Shown piece after piece: positions 1 to 9,347 of a DNA stretch of 64,000 bases. How positions within the stretch are numbered: position 1 is the first letter of the stretch; every line of letters begins with the position of its first letter. A model generated the notes under the pieces. It made no database searches. It was not told the DNA's origin and saw nothing but the letters and a program-made list of their open reading frames with translations. Made by a program: the position numbers and the translations under genes. Source of the stretch: an uncultured Litoreibacter sp. (GTDB lineage: Bacteria > Pseudomonadota > Alphaproteobacteria > Rhodobacterales > Rhodobacteraceae); contig CANLQL010000004.1 of assembly GCA_947493265.1 (NCBI GenBank), positions 707,249 through 771,248 of the forward strand. Direction: 5' to 3'.

Positions 1-1033
1 CCAACGTGATTTCACGACCGACCAGCGACGCGAAGGCAAACAACCGGGTCAGCGCACCTTCCAGAACACGCACATTATTCGAAATGCGCTGTGCAAGGAA
101 TTCAAGAACACCCGTGGAGATCTGAAGTTCCGGGTATTGCAGGCGATACTGATCGACTTTCTGTTGCAGAATTCCCAATCGCAATTCGTAGTCGGTCGGA
201 TGCAAATCGACCACCAAACCCCATTGCAGGCGGGACCTGATGCGTTCTTCCAACCCATCGATTTCGCCCGGCGCGCGATCTGCAGAGATGATGATTTGCT
301 TGTTCTGATCCACCAAGGCATTGAAAGTGTGAAAGAATTCGTCTTGCGTGCTGTCTTTGCCAGCGATGAATTGCACATCATCCACCATCAAAACATCGAC
401 GGAGCGGAACAGCTCCTTGAAGTCCATCATCTGACGGTCCCGCAGCGCCTGAATGAAGCGGTACATGAATTGTTCTGCAGAAAGATAGACCACACGCAAT
501 TCAGGGCTGCGCTCTTTCAACTCCCAAGCGATTGCGTGCATCAGATGGGTTTTGCCAAGACCCACACCGCCATACAAAAACAGCGGATTGAACGTCACAG
601 GGCCACCATCAGCGACCCGACGGGATGCCGCATGGGCCAATTCATTGGGCTTGCCGACGACAAAGCGGTCAAATGTAAACCGCTTGTCCAGCGGTGCACC
701 CGTCAGGATATCTTCAAATTTCGCGGCTGGTTTGGCCGGTGTCGCCACTTGTTTCGGGGCCGGCTTAGCCGTTTTCGCGGCGGACGAAGATTTCTTTCCA
801 ACCGAAAACGCGAGCCGATCGACCTTGCCGCCAAGTTTGGAGATTTCACGGATGATCTGATCACCAAAATTGCGGGACACCCAATCGCCTTGGAACTTGG
901 TTTTGACGTGAAAGCGGGCAACGCCATCTTCGAACGCTTCAAATTCCAGCGGTTCGATCCAATTTACAAAATTGCTTTTTCCCAGAGTGTCTCGTAACGC
1001 ATCGCAAACCTGTCCCCAAACATCATTCGTCAT
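1..1033 (-). CDS. dnaA: Chromosomal replication initiator DnaA (3' end off the window)
   Basis: About 344 N-terminal residues are visible; the reading frame runs off the left edge, so most of the DNA-binding domain IV is missing. DnaA binds DnaA boxes at oriC and opens the origin. The start reads MTNDVWGQVCDAL, the usual domain I opening. After an Ala/Lys/Pro-rich linker comes the AAA+ domain, with Walker A GGVGLGKTH (Lys about residue 161) and the Walker B-like run VDVLMVDDVQF. The ATG lies 21 bases after the rhodanese gene on the same strand, so the two are probably co-transcribed. The identity is certain. No cluster of DnaA boxes is visible nearby, so oriC itself is not placed here. Confidence 0.97.
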   Translation of the reverse strand, partial: MTNDVWGQVCDALRDTLGKSNFVNWIEPLEFEAFEDGVARFHVKTKFQGDWVSRNFGDQIIREISKLGGKVDRLAFSVGKKSSSAAKTAKPAPKQVATPAKPAAKFEDILTGAPLDKRFTFDRFVVGKPNELAHAASRRVADGGPVTFNPLFLYGGVGLGKTHLMHAIAWELKERSPELRVVYLSAEQFMYRFIQALRDRQMMDFKELFRSVDVLMVDDVQFIAGKDSTQDEFFHTFNALVDQNKQIIISADRAPGEIDGLEERIRSRLQWGLVVDLHPTDYELRLGILQQKVDQYRLQYPELQISTGVLEFLAQRISNNVRVLEGALTRLFAFASLVGREITL

Positions 1034-1054
1034 TTCTTACCCGTTTTCTTCATT

Positions 1055-1504
1055 TCAAGATTGCGTCCATGGCAATCCGCGGGCCTTCCATCCGTTCAGG
1101 CCCCCCCGTTTTTTCTGCGAGTCCAAGTCACCCTCAAAACCTTCCGCCACGTTGACGCATGCGATGGATTTGCCTTCCGAAAGGAACGCTTCCAAAACTG
1201 CTTCTGCGGCGCTTTGAGACCGAACTCCGGATCGGCAAAGAAAGAAGATACGTGACGGGTTGGCCCCCTCTATCGCTTCTTTCACTGCTTCAACGAAACG
1301 CGGATTTACGGACATATCCGGATACTCAGCCCAACTGATACAGTGTACCTGTTGCGCCAAAGACGTCAGATCTGGTTTCCCAACAAAGCTCCATTCGGGC
1401 TTTGTTCTGACGTCTATGAGCACAGCGTCTGAATTCGTCTTCAGATAGTCCCACGTTTCAGCTGGCAGCAGCATTTCAACGCGCGGACTGTCGCCCGTGC
1501 TCAT
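1055..1504 (-). CDS. Rhodanese-like sulfurtransferase, first gene before dnaA
   Basis: A single rhodanese domain of 149 residues. Rhodaneses carry sulfur as a cysteine persulfide and pass it to thiol acceptors. Visible motifs are the N-terminal LIDVRTKPEW and the active-site loop CRSGVRSQSAAE (Cys about residue 90), followed by the C-terminal VAEGFEGD. The frame is open for 20 more residues upstream, but ATG 1504 is preferred because GGGGGA lies about 9 bases before it. The gene ends 21 bases before dnaA, same strand, which suggests a shared transcript. The acceptor substrate is unknown. The domain call is firm; any link to replication control is only inferred from position. Confidence 0.88.
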   Translation of the reverse strand: MSTGDSPRVEMLLPAETWDYLKTNSDAVLIDVRTKPEWSFVGKPDLTSLAQQVHCISWAEYPDMSVNPRFVEAVKEAIEGANPSRIFFLCRSGVRSQSAAEAVLEAFLSEGKSIACVNVAEGFEGDLDSQKKRGGLNGWKARGLPWTQS

Positions 1505-1528
1505 TCCAAATGTCCCCCGTGACAAAGT

Positions 1529-1613
1529 GAATCGCTCACTGAACTTATCGACAGTCTGGTCCACGTCGCAACTGATCTTCGTGCTTGACTCAAACTAAGT
1601 TCAAAACCGAATC
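1529..1613 (-). promoter_or_regulatory. Three GANTC sites upstream of the rhodanese-dnaA pair
   Basis: GAATC at 1529-1533, GACTC at 1587-1591 and GAATC at 1609-1613 lie in the 150-base gap that must hold the promoter of the rhodanese-dnaA unit. GANTC is the target of the alphaproteobacterial cell-cycle methylase CcrM, and Caulobacter dnaA transcription is known to respond to promoter methylation. Whether the same happens here is inference. No convincing -35/-10 pair was identified. Confidence 0.4.
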
Positions 1614-1653
1614 TGGCACGGCTTCTAAGTTTGTCGGGTAAGTGCTTGAACAC

Positions 1654-1680
1654 AAAAAAAACGCGCCGGAATCGGCGCGC
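1654..1680 (-). terminator. Rho-independent terminator of rpsT
   Basis: On the minus strand a perfect 7-bp stem CGCGCCG / CGGCGCG with loop ATTC is followed at once by eight T residues. It sits 26 bases after the rpsT stop codon, so it should end the rpsT transcript before the rhodanese-dnaA promoter. Confidence 0.9.
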
Positions 1681-1705
1681 TTTTAAGAATTTTTCAGACC
1701 GGCTG

Positions 1706-1972
1706 TTAAGCGCCGAGGGCTTTTACCCGGGAAGACAGGCGCGACATTTTCCGCGACGCGGTGTTCTTGTGGAAAACGCCCTTTGTGACACCGCGCATCA
1801 GTTCAGGCTGTGCAACTTTCAAAGCGTCTTTCGCTGCGGACTGATCGCCAGAAGCAATAGCTTCCTCAACCTTACGCAGGTAAGTCCGGATGCGCGAACG
1901 GCGCGCTTTGTTGATTTCGAAGCGACGCTCGTTCTGGCGTGCGCGTTTTTTAGACTGTGGCGAGTTAGCCAT
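1706..1972 (-). CDS. rpsT: 30S ribosomal protein bS20
   Basis: Eighty-eight residues, the normal S20 length. It starts [17 protein letters not shown] and ends SSRVKALGA, with the very basic helical composition of the family. bS20 binds 16S rRNA in the small subunit body. It is a single gene with its own terminator, lying between the enoyl-CoA hydratase and the rhodanese-dnaA pair, all on the minus strand. Confidence 0.98.
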   Translation of the reverse strand: MANSPQSKKRARQNERRFEINKARRSRIRTYLRKVEEAIASGDQSAAKDALKVAQPELMRGVTKGVFHKNTASRKMSRLSSRVKALGA

Positions 1973-2057
1973 ACGTAATTACCCCGACGGTTCGGTGTTT
2001 AAATCTCAGATGGCGCTTCTAGGCGCGAGTCGAGCGCAAGTCAACTGGGTAAAGCCG

Positions 2058-2834
2058 CTATTTATCGCGGAATTGCGCCTCACGCTTTTCAATAAAGGCT
2101 GCCATGCCTTCAGACTGGTCTTCTGTCGCAAAAAGGGAGTGAAAAACACGCCGCTCGAACAACAGACCTTCGCGGAGTGGTGTTTCGTAGCTACGATCAA
2201 CCGCCTCCTTAACAGCCATCGTCGCCAAAGCTGATTTTTCGGCTATTTTTGCGGCTGCAGACAAAGCTTCCGGAATAAGTTTTTTTGCAGGAACAACGCG
2301 GCTGACCAAACCGCTCCGTTCGGCTTCCTCGGCATCCATGAACCTGCCCGTCAGGTGCATATCCATAGACTTGGACTTGCCCACGAAACGCGTAAGACGC
2401 TGCGTACCCCCAAGACCCGCAACAACCCCAAGGTTAATCTCTGGTTGTCCAAATTTCGCTGTATCCGCCGCAATAATGAAGTCGCAGATCATCGCCAATT
2501 CGCACCCACCGCCCAGCGCATAGCCCGCGACGGCTGCGATGATTGGCTTTCTGACAGCCTCGATCTTGTCGGTTTCCTTTACAAATAGGTTCTCCCCGAA
2601 AACATCGACGAAGGACTTGTCTTTCATTTCTGTAATGTCAGCGCCTGCAGCAAATGCCTTTTCCGACCCGGTGATCACAATACAGCGGACCTTGTCATTT
2701 GCATCCGCATCCTGAACGGCGGTGCTCAACTCGGTCAGGAGTTTCGCATTCAAGGCATTCAAAGCATCTGGTCGATTTAGTTTGATCAAAGCAACATGGT
2801 CTTCGATCTCTACAATAATGGTTTCAAACGCCAT
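2058..2834 (-). CDS. Enoyl-CoA hydratase (crotonase family)
   Basis: A 258-residue crotonase-fold protein that should hydrate trans-2-enoyl-CoA to 3-hydroxyacyl-CoA in fatty-acid beta-oxidation. The oxyanion-hole segment [10 protein letters not shown] is near residue 61. The two catalytic glutamates are present in [11 protein letters not shown] (Glu about 112) and [10 protein letters not shown] (Glu about 132), 20 residues apart as in the mitochondrial enzyme. The length matches stand-alone short-chain hydratases. GAGG about 7 bases before the ATG supports the start. It lies between mutM and rpsT, all on the minus strand. Family and reaction are well supported; the preferred acyl chain is not determined. 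Confidence 0.93.
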   Translation of the reverse strand: MAFETIIVEIEDHVALIKLNRPDALNALNAKLLTELSTAVQDADANDKVRCIVITGSEKAFAAGADITEMKDKSFVDVFGENLFVKETDKIEAVRKPIIAAVAGYALGGGCELAMICDFIIAADTAKFGQPEINLGVVAGLGGTQRLTRFVGKSKSMDMHLTGRFMDAEEAERSGLVSRVVPAKKLIPEALSAAAKIAEKSALATMAVKEAVDRSYETPLREGLLFERRVFHSLFATEDQSEGMAAFIEKREAQFRDK

Positions 2835-2896
2835 GAACGGGCCTCTTTGATTGGGTCACGGACAGTAGAGTTAACACGTCCGTCCCGTTGATCAAT

Positions 2897-3748
2897 TCAT
2901 CTTTGACACCTTGCGCAGTAGAATGAGGATCGACCAGATTGAACAATGCGTCCGATTTTTCCGCCACAACCTTCGCGCAGACAGTCCTTGCCTTCGCGGT
3001 CATAGACAGAAAACGCATGCTGAAAATACCCTAGCTCTCCGTTGGTTTGCCGGTGGTCGCGCAAGGACGAACCGCCCGCTTCAATCGCTTCATTCAGAAC
3101 GTCTCGTATGGCCGGTACAAGGCTCCTGGTGCGGGGCTTACTTAGGTCCGATGCTTTTCGCTTGGGCGAAATCCCCGTGCGATGGAGCACCTCACACACA
3201 TAGATATTGCCCAGACCAGCCACGATCCGTTGATCAAGAAGCGCTGATTTTATTGGCGTTTTCCGGGTTCTCAGCTGACCAATCAGATAGTCTTCGTCAA
3301 AAGCGTTGCCCAAAGGTTCGGGCCCGATCTTTTCGATCAGCCAGTGGTTTTGCAGATCACTTGTTGGCGCAAGATCCATTGCACCAAAACGTCTGGCATC
3401 GTTGAAGATAATCCGAGCCGGGGCATCCGTATAAAGCACAACATGGTCATGTTTCTCAGCCAACACGGGATTGTTGTGAAAGTCTGCCGGGCTTTCGTGG
3501 TCAATCAGCATACGTCCTGACATTCCCAGGTGAATGATCAGCGTTTCACCCGATGAAAGATCAACAAGGATGTATTTCGACCGTCGGCGCAGCGCTAAAA
3601 CCCGTTTTCCTTCCAGCCTGCCGGCCATGTTTTCGGGAAATGGCCATCGCAAATCGGGGCGATTCACATCCGCCCGCAGAATCACATGGCCTTCCAAGGC
3701 TGGGATCAATCCACGTCGGACGGTTTCAACTTCGGGCAGTTCGGGCAC
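2897..3748 (-). CDS. mutM: Formamidopyrimidine-DNA glycosylase MutM/Fpg
   Basis: This enzyme removes 8-oxoguanine and formamidopyrimidines from DNA and cuts the strand by beta/delta elimination. The frame is open for seven more codons, but the start must be the GTG at 3748: it gives [14 protein letters not shown], placing the catalytic proline at position 2 with Glu at 3. The segment [10 protein letters not shown] holds the conserved lysine near residue 57. The C-terminus has the zinc-finger cysteines (CLREGC ... FYCARC). At 283 residues the length is normal. It is divergent from ubiE across about 90 bases, a common alphaproteobacterial arrangement. Confidence 0.96.
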   Translation of the reverse strand: MPELPEVETVRRGLIPALEGHVILRADVNRPDLRWPFPENMAGRLEGKRVLALRRRSKYILVDLSSGETLIIHLGMSGRMLIDHESPADFHNNPVLAEKHDHVVLYTDAPARIIFNDARRFGAMDLAPTSDLQNHWLIEKIGPEPLGNAFDEDYLIGQLRTRKTPIKSALLDQRIVAGLGNIYVCEVLHRTGISPKRKASDLSKPRTRSLVPAIRDVLNEAIEAGGSSLRDHRQTNGELGYFQHAFSVYDREGKDCLREGCGGKIGRIVQSGRSSFYCARCQR

Positions 3749-3837
3749 GAAAACTCTCTTTGTTTGCAAAGGGTCGCATTGTCACTGCGCTGGCTGGGCC
3801 TATAAGAAGGGTGAGATGCAAAGGACTGCAAGCCCCG

Positions 3838-4590
3838 ATGACCGACAACACAGATAAAACGACCCATTTTGGCTATCAAAATGTGCCCGAAGACCAGAAG
3901 GCTGGGATGGTGCACGGCGTGTTTACCAATGTCGCCTCGAAATATGACATCATGAATGATGTGATGTCGGTCGGCATCCATCGTGTCTGGAAAGACGCGA
4001 TGATGGATTGGCTGGCTCCGCGGTCCGGTCAACGGCTCTTGGATGTCGCCGGCGGGACCGGCGATATCGCGTTTCGGTTCCTAGGACGCGCGGGCCACGC
4101 AGATGCGGTTGTTTTGGACATGACCGAATCCATGTTGTTAGAAGGCAAGAAACGCGCCGAAGCTGAAGCGCTGTCCGATCGACTGAATTGGATCGTTGGG
4201 GACGCAATGGCGTTGCCGTTTGAAGATAACAGCTTCGATGTCTACACAATCAGCTTTGGCATTCGAAACGTCACGCGTATTCCCGACGCGTTGCGGGAAG
4301 CCTACCGGGTTCTGCGGCCTGGTGGTCGGTTGATGGTGTTGGAGTTCTCCCAATTGCCCAATGAGATGATGCAAAAAGCCTATGATCTCTATTCTTTCAA
4401 TGTGATCCCGCGGATGGGGAAACTGATCGCAAATGACAGCGAAAGTTACCAATACCTCGTTGAGTCGATCCGCAAGTTCCCCGATCAAGACACGTTTGCC
4501 GGGATGATCCGGACTTCAGGGTTTGAACAAGTCGCCTACCGCAATATGACTTTCGGTGTCGCTGCACTTCACAGCGGATGGAAAATCTAA
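3838..4590 (+). CDS. ubiE: Demethylmenaquinone/ubiquinone C-methyltransferase UbiE
   Basis: A SAM-dependent C-methyltransferase of ubiquinone synthesis, 250 residues. The true start is ATG 3838 ([14 protein letters not shown]); the same frame is open far upstream, but that part is antisense to mutM. Visible family signatures are [17 protein letters not shown], the SAM-binding [13 protein letters not shown] (about 68-80) and [15 protein letters not shown]. The end, AALHSGWKI, is typical. ubiB begins at the very next base, so the two are one operon. Confidence 0.97.
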   Translation: MTDNTDKTTHFGYQNVPEDQKAGMVHGVFTNVASKYDIMNDVMSVGIHRVWKDAMMDWLAPRSGQRLLDVAGGTGDIAFRFLGRAGHADAVVLDMTESMLLEGKKRAEAEALSDRLNWIVGDAMALPFEDNSFDVYTISFGIRNVTRIPDALREAYRVLRPGGRLMVLEFSQLPNEMMQKAYDLYSFNVIPRMGKLIANDSESYQYLVESIRKFPDQDTFAGMIRTSGFEQVAYRNMTFGVAALHSGWKI

Positions 4591-6126
4591 GTGCGCGGAC
4601 CACACAATATTTGGCGACTGATCCGAACCGGAGCCACGTTTGAACGTACGGGCGCTATGGGCCTTGTACTTGATGCGTTTCGTGCGCCTAAACATGTCCG
4701 GTTTGTGCTTCGTAGCTTGGCGTTTCCCTTCCGGTGGCTCGGCCTTAAAGGCGATCCGTCCATGCCGCCCGCGACGCGTGCGTTGACCGCATTGGGTCCG
4801 GCCTACATAAAATTTGGTCAGATTTTGTCGACGCGCCCTGACGTTGTCGGGGACGAGTTGGCCATTCAGCTCCGGGTTCTTCAGGACAAGTTGCCTCCAT
4901 TTCCAATGGAAGACGCAAAAGCGATGGTTGAGGCGGAGTTGGATCAACCGCTAGAAACAGTCTTTTCGGAATTCTCTCAGCCAGTGGCCGCAGCTTCCAT
5001 TGCGCAAGTTCACAAGGCGCGACTAGCAAAAACTGGTGAAGAAGTTGCTGTAAAAGTTCTTCGCCCAGGGATTGAGCGCGCCTTTCGCAAGGATATCGAC
5101 GCGTTTTACTTCGCCGCCAGTCTGATCGAAATTTTATCGCCCGCGTCACGCAGACTGCGCCCCTCGGAAGTGGTTAAACATTTCGACGGTGTGGTTCAGG
5201 GGGAATTGGACTTGCGCCTCGAAGCCGCGGCGGCCGGCGAATACGGCGCGAATACTGCCGGCGATGAAGGGTTTGTTGTCCCACGCGCCTTCTTTTTTGA
5301 ATCTGGCCGAAGGGTCATGACTTTGGAATGGGCGGAGGGCATCGCCTTTGGGGATGTGGAGGCGATCGAAGCCGCTGGTCATGATCGCAAAGCGATTGGG
5401 GAGCGTGTCTTGAAGCTTTTTCTCAAACACGCGCTGAACGATGGCTATTTTCACGCAGACATGCATCACGGAAACCTAAAGGTCAGCAGCAGCGGCGATG
5501 TTATCGCCTATGATTTCGGGATCATGGGCCGGATCGATGCCTATACCAGGCGTGTCTATGCAGAAATTTTGATCGGTTTTATCCGCAAAGACTATCGGCG
5601 TGTTGCCGAGGTACATTTTGAGGCAGGCTATGTCCCGCGCGATCGTGATATCGACGAATTCGCGCAAGCGCTTCGTGCCGTGGGCGAGCCAATATTCGGG
5701 ATGGATGCAACGCAGATTTCAATGGCCCGGCTGCTCAATTACCTCTTTGAAGTGACGGAGCGGTTTGGCATGGAAACCCGGACCGAGCTGATCTTGCTTC
5801 AACGGACGATGGTGGTGGTCGAAGGAGTGGCCCGCACGGTTTACCCGCAGATCAATATTTGGGAAGTCGCACAACCCGTTGTCGAGGACTATATCAAGGA
5901 CAATATCGGTCCCCGTGCGCTGCTTTCTGATCTTGTGCGCACTGCAACTGTGCTTGGTCGGTTTGGTCCGAAACTGCCGCAGATTGCGGAGCGGATATTA
6001 CGCAATCACCAGGACGAAATGCCTGCGAAACCACCAGAGCCGCGAACCCGTCAAAAAGTTGCTTACGTCGGCCTGGGATTTGTAATGGCGGCGGCCATGG
6101 CCGTTGTGGTTCAAATACTCATCTAG
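4591..6126 (+). CDS. ubiB: Ubiquinone biosynthesis atypical kinase UbiB
   Basis: A 511-residue ABC1/ADCK-family protein needed for ubiquinone synthesis, thought to act as an ATPase on the membrane-bound Ubi complex. The family KxGQ motif is at about residues 74-77 (AYIKFGQILSTRPD). It is followed by AAASIAQVHKA, which replaces the glycine loop, AVKVLRPG with the ATP-site lysine, HADMHHGN, and AYDFGIMG. A C-terminal hydrophobic stretch from about residue 489 is the usual membrane anchor. Translation starts at a GTG directly after the ubiE stop. It ends two bases from the convergent flgD, which marks the border of the flagellar locus. Confidence 0.96.
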   Translation: MRGPHNIWRLIRTGATFERTGAMGLVLDAFRAPKHVRFVLRSLAFPFRWLGLKGDPSMPPATRALTALGPAYIKFGQILSTRPDVVGDELAIQLRVLQDKLPPFPMEDAKAMVEAELDQPLETVFSEFSQPVAAASIAQVHKARLAKTGEEVAVKVLRPGIERAFRKDIDAFYFAASLIEILSPASRRLRPSEVVKHFDGVVQGELDLRLEAAAAGEYGANTAGDEGFVVPRAFFFESGRRVMTLEWAEGIAFGDVEAIEAAGHDRKAIGERVLKLFLKHALNDGYFHADMHHGNLKVSSSGDVIAYDFGIMGRIDAYTRRVYAEILIGFIRKDYRRVAEVHFEAGYVPRDRDIDEFAQALRAVGEPIFGMDATQISMARLLNYLFEVTERFGMETRTELILLQRTMVVVEGVARTVYPQINIWEVAQPVVEDYIKDNIGPRALLSDLVRTATVLGRFGPKLPQIAERILRNHQDEMPAKPPEPRTRQKVAYVGLGFVMAAAMAVVVQILI

Positions 6127-6128
6127 TC

Positions 6129-6797
6129 TCACGCCGCTTGGCGCAGACCGCTGACTGCCGTTGCTGGTTGGACAAGATCACCATCCAGAACAACCACAAC
6201 GCCGCTCGCTGTGGACCGAACCTCCGTGACACGGGCGAAATGCTCCGGGGCGGCCGTATTAATAACTTCTCCGTTTGAGAAGGCTTCGACAGAAAATTGG
6301 TAAAGACCGCTTCCGATGGGTGCCCCGTCGGGACCAGTACCCCCAGACCAAATGATCGGATCGTCGCCCACAGGAATACTCAACCGCTGTACTTCGGCAC
6401 CGGAACTATCGGTGACCACAAGTTGCGCCGTATCTGCAAATGCGGGCATGCTTGGAAACAGCTCAACAGTGCTTCCATCAAATTGTACAGGACCCGTGAC
6501 CCGCGCATCCATTCCAACCCACCCAGCCATATCTGCCAGACCCGAGAGCCCCATCTGTTGACCCAATGATGTCAGCAGATCATTGGTTTTCACCTGCTGC
6601 TCAACGCCAGAGAATGTTGCAAGCTGAGTTGCAAAATCCTGGCTATCGAGCGGGTTGAGAGGGTCCTGATTGTTCATTTGCGCGGTCAACATCACAAGGA
6701 ACGTTTCAAAATCGGAGCTGATAACCGATGGCGCAGAGGTTTGGGTTTGGGCCGCGGGAACTGCCGCAGGATTTGATGAAACTGGGTTAACGGGCAT
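6129..6797 (-). CDS. flgD: Flagellar hook-capping protein FlgD
   Basis: FlgD forms the cap under which hook subunits polymerise. The N-terminal region shows the family signature: FETFLVMLTAQMNNQDPLNP, then ATQLATFSGVEQQ. The C-terminal half is the beta-rich FlgD/tudor-like part. At 222 residues the length is usual. AAGGAA about 8 bases before the ATG fixes the start. It lies downstream of fliK on the same strand, so hook capping and hook-length control are co-expressed. Confidence 0.95.
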   Translation of the reverse strand: MPVNPVSSNPAAVPAAQTQTSAPSVISSDFETFLVMLTAQMNNQDPLNPLDSQDFATQLATFSGVEQQVKTNDLLTSLGQQMGLSGLADMAGWVGMDARVTGPVQFDGSTVELFPSMPAFADTAQLVVTDSSGAEVQRLSIPVGDDPIIWSGGTGPDGAPIGSGLYQFSVEAFSNGEVINTAAPEHFARVTEVRSTASGVVVVLDGDLVQPATAVSGLRQAA

Positions 6798-6830
6798 CGA
6801 AGTGTTCCTTCTTAATTTCCGGGCAATTGA

Positions 6831-8543
6831 CTAGAGCCGAAGGTCCATCCCATCGGGTCGGAGTGTAACGATCGTGGGTTTTGGCAAAGGCGCGTCGTTC
6901 TCTTGGCTATCTGCCAGTAGGATTTTTTCCGCTTGGTCGGGTTCTGCGTTTTGTGACTGCTGCTCAAATGTGAATGACGTGTCACTGAATCCAAGATCCT
7001 CGAACGACGTTGAAAGATCGTGCGCATTGCGGCGAAGCAGATCCAGTGTTTCAGGGCGTTCCGCTGCGATTAGGACAACCATTCCGGTATCCTTTGTCGA
7101 CATCACAATTCTGACTGACCCGAGTTCTTCCGGATCAAGGCGAATTTCGGTTTGTCCAAGCTGTTCGGATTGCGCAGCGACTGCTATCTGGTTTGCCACA
7201 GGCTGAAACGGCAAAGATGCTCCACTTGTCTGCAATGGGGCGACAGAAACGGCTGAAACCTGAGCAGTGCGAGGACTGTCCAAGTTAGACGTCAGGAATA
7301 ATTTGGGTTCTTCGATTGTAGGTACCGTCGGTTTTTCGGAAGCCGGATTCGCGATCTTTTCCAGGCTCTGCGCTGCGGCAAGATTGGCTTTAGGGACCTC
7401 GTCGCCTTTGGAAGAATGGGCAGCGGGTTGGCGCAGGTTTTCGTCAGCGATGTCCGGAATCTCGCGGAATTCACGCAACCTTTTCACATCGGCATTTGCG
7501 GCTTCTGGTAAAGGTTTTGGCGGATTAGAAACCTGAACGCCACTCTCCACTGGGACAATGTTGCGGTGATTGGCCAACGTTTCTGCTGCCACTGGTGTTT
7601 CACGACCACCAATACCCTTTTCAGGAATGCGGTTTTGATGTTGCGTAGGATTTTCCGCAAGGCTGGGGGTATTTTCAGGAAGAGCAGCTAGGCTCTTTCC
7701 TTCTATCGGTTTTGGCCGTTCAAAACTGACGTCTCTCACTAAGCGCGCATCTTCTGAATTCGGTCGGAGCGTATTCTTTGTGTCAGGTTGAACCGCGGTC
7801 TCAACCACTGGCGACGTGGGTAAGTTCAATGTCGTTTCACCTTGAACGTTTCCCAAGTTGGCCGCAGCCTTTTCAGGCTGCGTTGCAGTATTTTGGACAT
7901 CATGGTTTGCGCGGCTTTTCTGGCCTTCGGCAATCAAAACATTCGTGCCATTCAACAAAGGATTTGCCGACGGGAACGAAGTATCTGGCAGCCCAACACT
8001 CAACCGTTCTGAACCATTTCTGGCGATAGTTGTGGTTTCAACGTCAGGTATTTGTTGCACTGTTTTCAATTGATCCTCTGGACGAGGTGTCAACGTCTTC
8101 TCGTCAAAATCTTGGCCCTTGAGAGTAGTCGATTTTGGTGGAACAACGGACGCTGTTTCTGTCATCTGACGCGCTTGCGGTAAGGTCGGTAAATCCGAAT
8201 CCAATACAGGTTTAGTCTCGGCTTTAGTCTCGGCCGCGTATCCCGTTTGGACAAAAGAGCGCTGAGCAACCGCCTTTCTAAGTACCCCGGCGAAATTTTC
8301 GTCACTGCTCGGCAGCGGCGGGCCATCTGATCGTATTACGATGTCCGTTTCTTTCCCGGGTGCTTGGAGTTCAGCCGCAAATGTATTCGATTGCTCCTCC
8401 GCTGTAAATTCTGCGTCCACCAATGCCGAAATTTCCGAAAAATCAGCGCTGGAGTGTACAGTCTCTTCGATCACCACCGCTTCAACGGATTTACTCAATT
8501 CAGCGTTCTGCCCAGATATGGGCAAGAGAATGGGAATTTGCAT
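6831..8543 (-). CDS. fliK: Flagellar hook-length control protein FliK
   Basis: FliK measures hook length and switches the export gate to late substrates. The first two thirds are a low-complexity Pro/Glu/Thr/Ser-rich ruler. The last ~130 residues form the Flg_hook domain (LGQTEIRLDPEELGSVRIVM ... SFEDLGFSDTSF), a firm family mark. The start at 8543 is chosen for the AGGTAGG just upstream. The frame is open to an ATG at 8618, 25 residues further, but no ribosome site is seen there. About 570 residues. The gene is divergent from cheL and upstream of flgD. Confidence 0.9.
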   Translation of the reverse strand: MQIPILLPISGQNAELSKSVEAVVIEETVHSSADFSEISALVDAEFTAEEQSNTFAAELQAPGKETDIVIRSDGPPLPSSDENFAGVLRKAVAQRSFVQTGYAAETKAETKPVLDSDLPTLPQARQMTETASVVPPKSTTLKGQDFDEKTLTPRPEDQLKTVQQIPDVETTTIARNGSERLSVGLPDTSFPSANPLLNGTNVLIAEGQKSRANHDVQNTATQPEKAAANLGNVQGETTLNLPTSPVVETAVQPDTKNTLRPNSEDARLVRDVSFERPKPIEGKSLAALPENTPSLAENPTQHQNRIPEKGIGGRETPVAAETLANHRNIVPVESGVQVSNPPKPLPEAANADVKRLREFREIPDIADENLRQPAAHSSKGDEVPKANLAAAQSLEKIANPASEKPTVPTIEEPKLFLTSNLDSPRTAQVSAVSVAPLQTSGASLPFQPVANQIAVAAQSEQLGQTEIRLDPEELGSVRIVMSTKDTGMVVLIAAERPETLDLLRRNAHDLSTSFEDLGFSDTSFTFEQQSQNAEPDQAEKILLADSQENDAPLPKPTIVTLRPDGMDLRL

Positions 8544-8658
8544 TTGGCCTACCTGACTTCTGTCGAGATGACCTTTCTTTTGCATGCCAGTGGTTACCAG
8601 TTCTTTACGATCACCCATCTAGGATCAGGTGAAACGTTTCAAATTTGAGGAACTTCTT

Positions 8659-8949
8659 GTGATTACCGCCAACACCGGATCTGCGCCCGTTCTATCCGTT
8701 ACGGACACGCCAGATTTTAACGACGAGAAACTCAGAGATGCCGCAAAGCAACTTGAGGCTTCATTCCTTTCGGAAATGCTGAAGTCAGCAGGGTTCGGTG
8801 AAGCGCGCGAAAGCTTTGGTGGTGGCGCCGGGGAAGAACAATTCGCGTCCTTCTTACGCGACAGTCATGCAAAATCGATGGTTGAAACAGGCGGCATCGG
8901 ACTGGCTGAACACCTTTTTAATGCATTGAAGTCGAGAGATCGCCAATGA
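8659..8949 (+). CDS. Rod-binding protein, FlgJ N-domain / CheL family
   Basis: A small protein of 96 residues with the rod-binding domain found at the N-terminus of FlgJ; alphaproteobacteria often carry it alone as CheL. The family core is LRDAAKQLEASFLSEMLKSA followed by a Gly-rich stretch and FASFLRDSHAKSMVE. No muramidase domain is present, so rod assembly must rely on another peptidoglycan hydrolase. A GTG at 8659 with GAGG eight bases upstream is preferred over a GTG at 8629. The stop overlaps the next gene by 4 bases (ATGA). Confidence 0.85.
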   Translation: MITANTGSAPVLSVTDTPDFNDEKLRDAAKQLEASFLSEMLKSAGFGEARESFGGGAGEEQFASFLRDSHAKSMVETGGIGLAEHLFNALKSRDRQ

Positions 8950-9290
8950 CAAATATCTGCAACGACCTGAAAAACCTTCTGGAAACAGAGCGTGAGATTC
9001 TCCTTGCGGGAGAATTCGAAAAGTTGCCTGAGATAACCGACAGAAAGCAGGCTCTGCGGGAATGTCTCGGCGAGAAAACGCAAAGTCTTTCTGCCGCTGA
9101 TTTGGCCAAGCTAAGGAATCTCAGCCAGCTGAATGACCGGTTGATGCGGGCATCATTGGATGGGTTGGGCGCGGTGAAAGATCGGCTCAAGTTGATCCAG
9201 GACGTTCAAAGCAAACTGACCACCTATGGTGGGGACGGCAAGATCAGCCACACTATAACCAATTTGGGGTCTGTCGAGCGTCGGGCCTAA
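8946..9290 (+). CDS. FlgN-like flagellar chaperone
   Basis: A 114-residue helical protein (LKNLLETEREILLAGEFEKL ... RKQALRECLGEK) that resembles FlgN, the export chaperone for the hook-filament junction proteins FlgK and FlgL. FlgN-type proteins are short alpha-helical bundles with weak sequence conservation, so the call rests on composition, the N-terminal pattern and location. It is translationally coupled to the rod-binding gene by an ATGA overlap and precedes flagellin. Confidence 0.68.
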   Translation: MTNICNDLKNLLETEREILLAGEFEKLPEITDRKQALRECLGEKTQSLSAADLAKLRNLSQLNDRLMRASLDGLGAVKDRLKLIQDVQSKLTTYGGDGKISHTITNLGSVERRA

Positions 9291-9332
9291 CGCTAAAACT
9301 TTAGCTATTTGGCGATCGGCAATTTTGGAAAA

Positions 9333-9347
9333 TTAGGACTCTGTTAG
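9333..9347 (+). promoter_or_regulatory. CtrA-like site before flagellin
   Basis: TTAG-GACTCTG-TTAG matches the CtrA pattern TTAA-N7-TTAA except at the last base of each half. It lies 148 bases before the flagellin start, in the only long gap of the region. A second, weaker candidate is TAAAACTT followed by GGCGATCG at 9294-9318, which resembles a sigma-28 promoter with a spacer about two bases short. Either is a prediction only. Confidence 0.35.

Noticed and set aside
1544..1553. TTATCGACA-like DnaA box upstream of the rhodanese gene
   Set aside because: One isolated match with a mismatch; no cluster to suggest oriC or autoregulation.
9294..9318. Sigma-28-like promoter before flagellin
   Set aside because: The -10-like block matches 5 of 8 bases and the spacer is about two bases short; kept only as a note in the regulatory entry.
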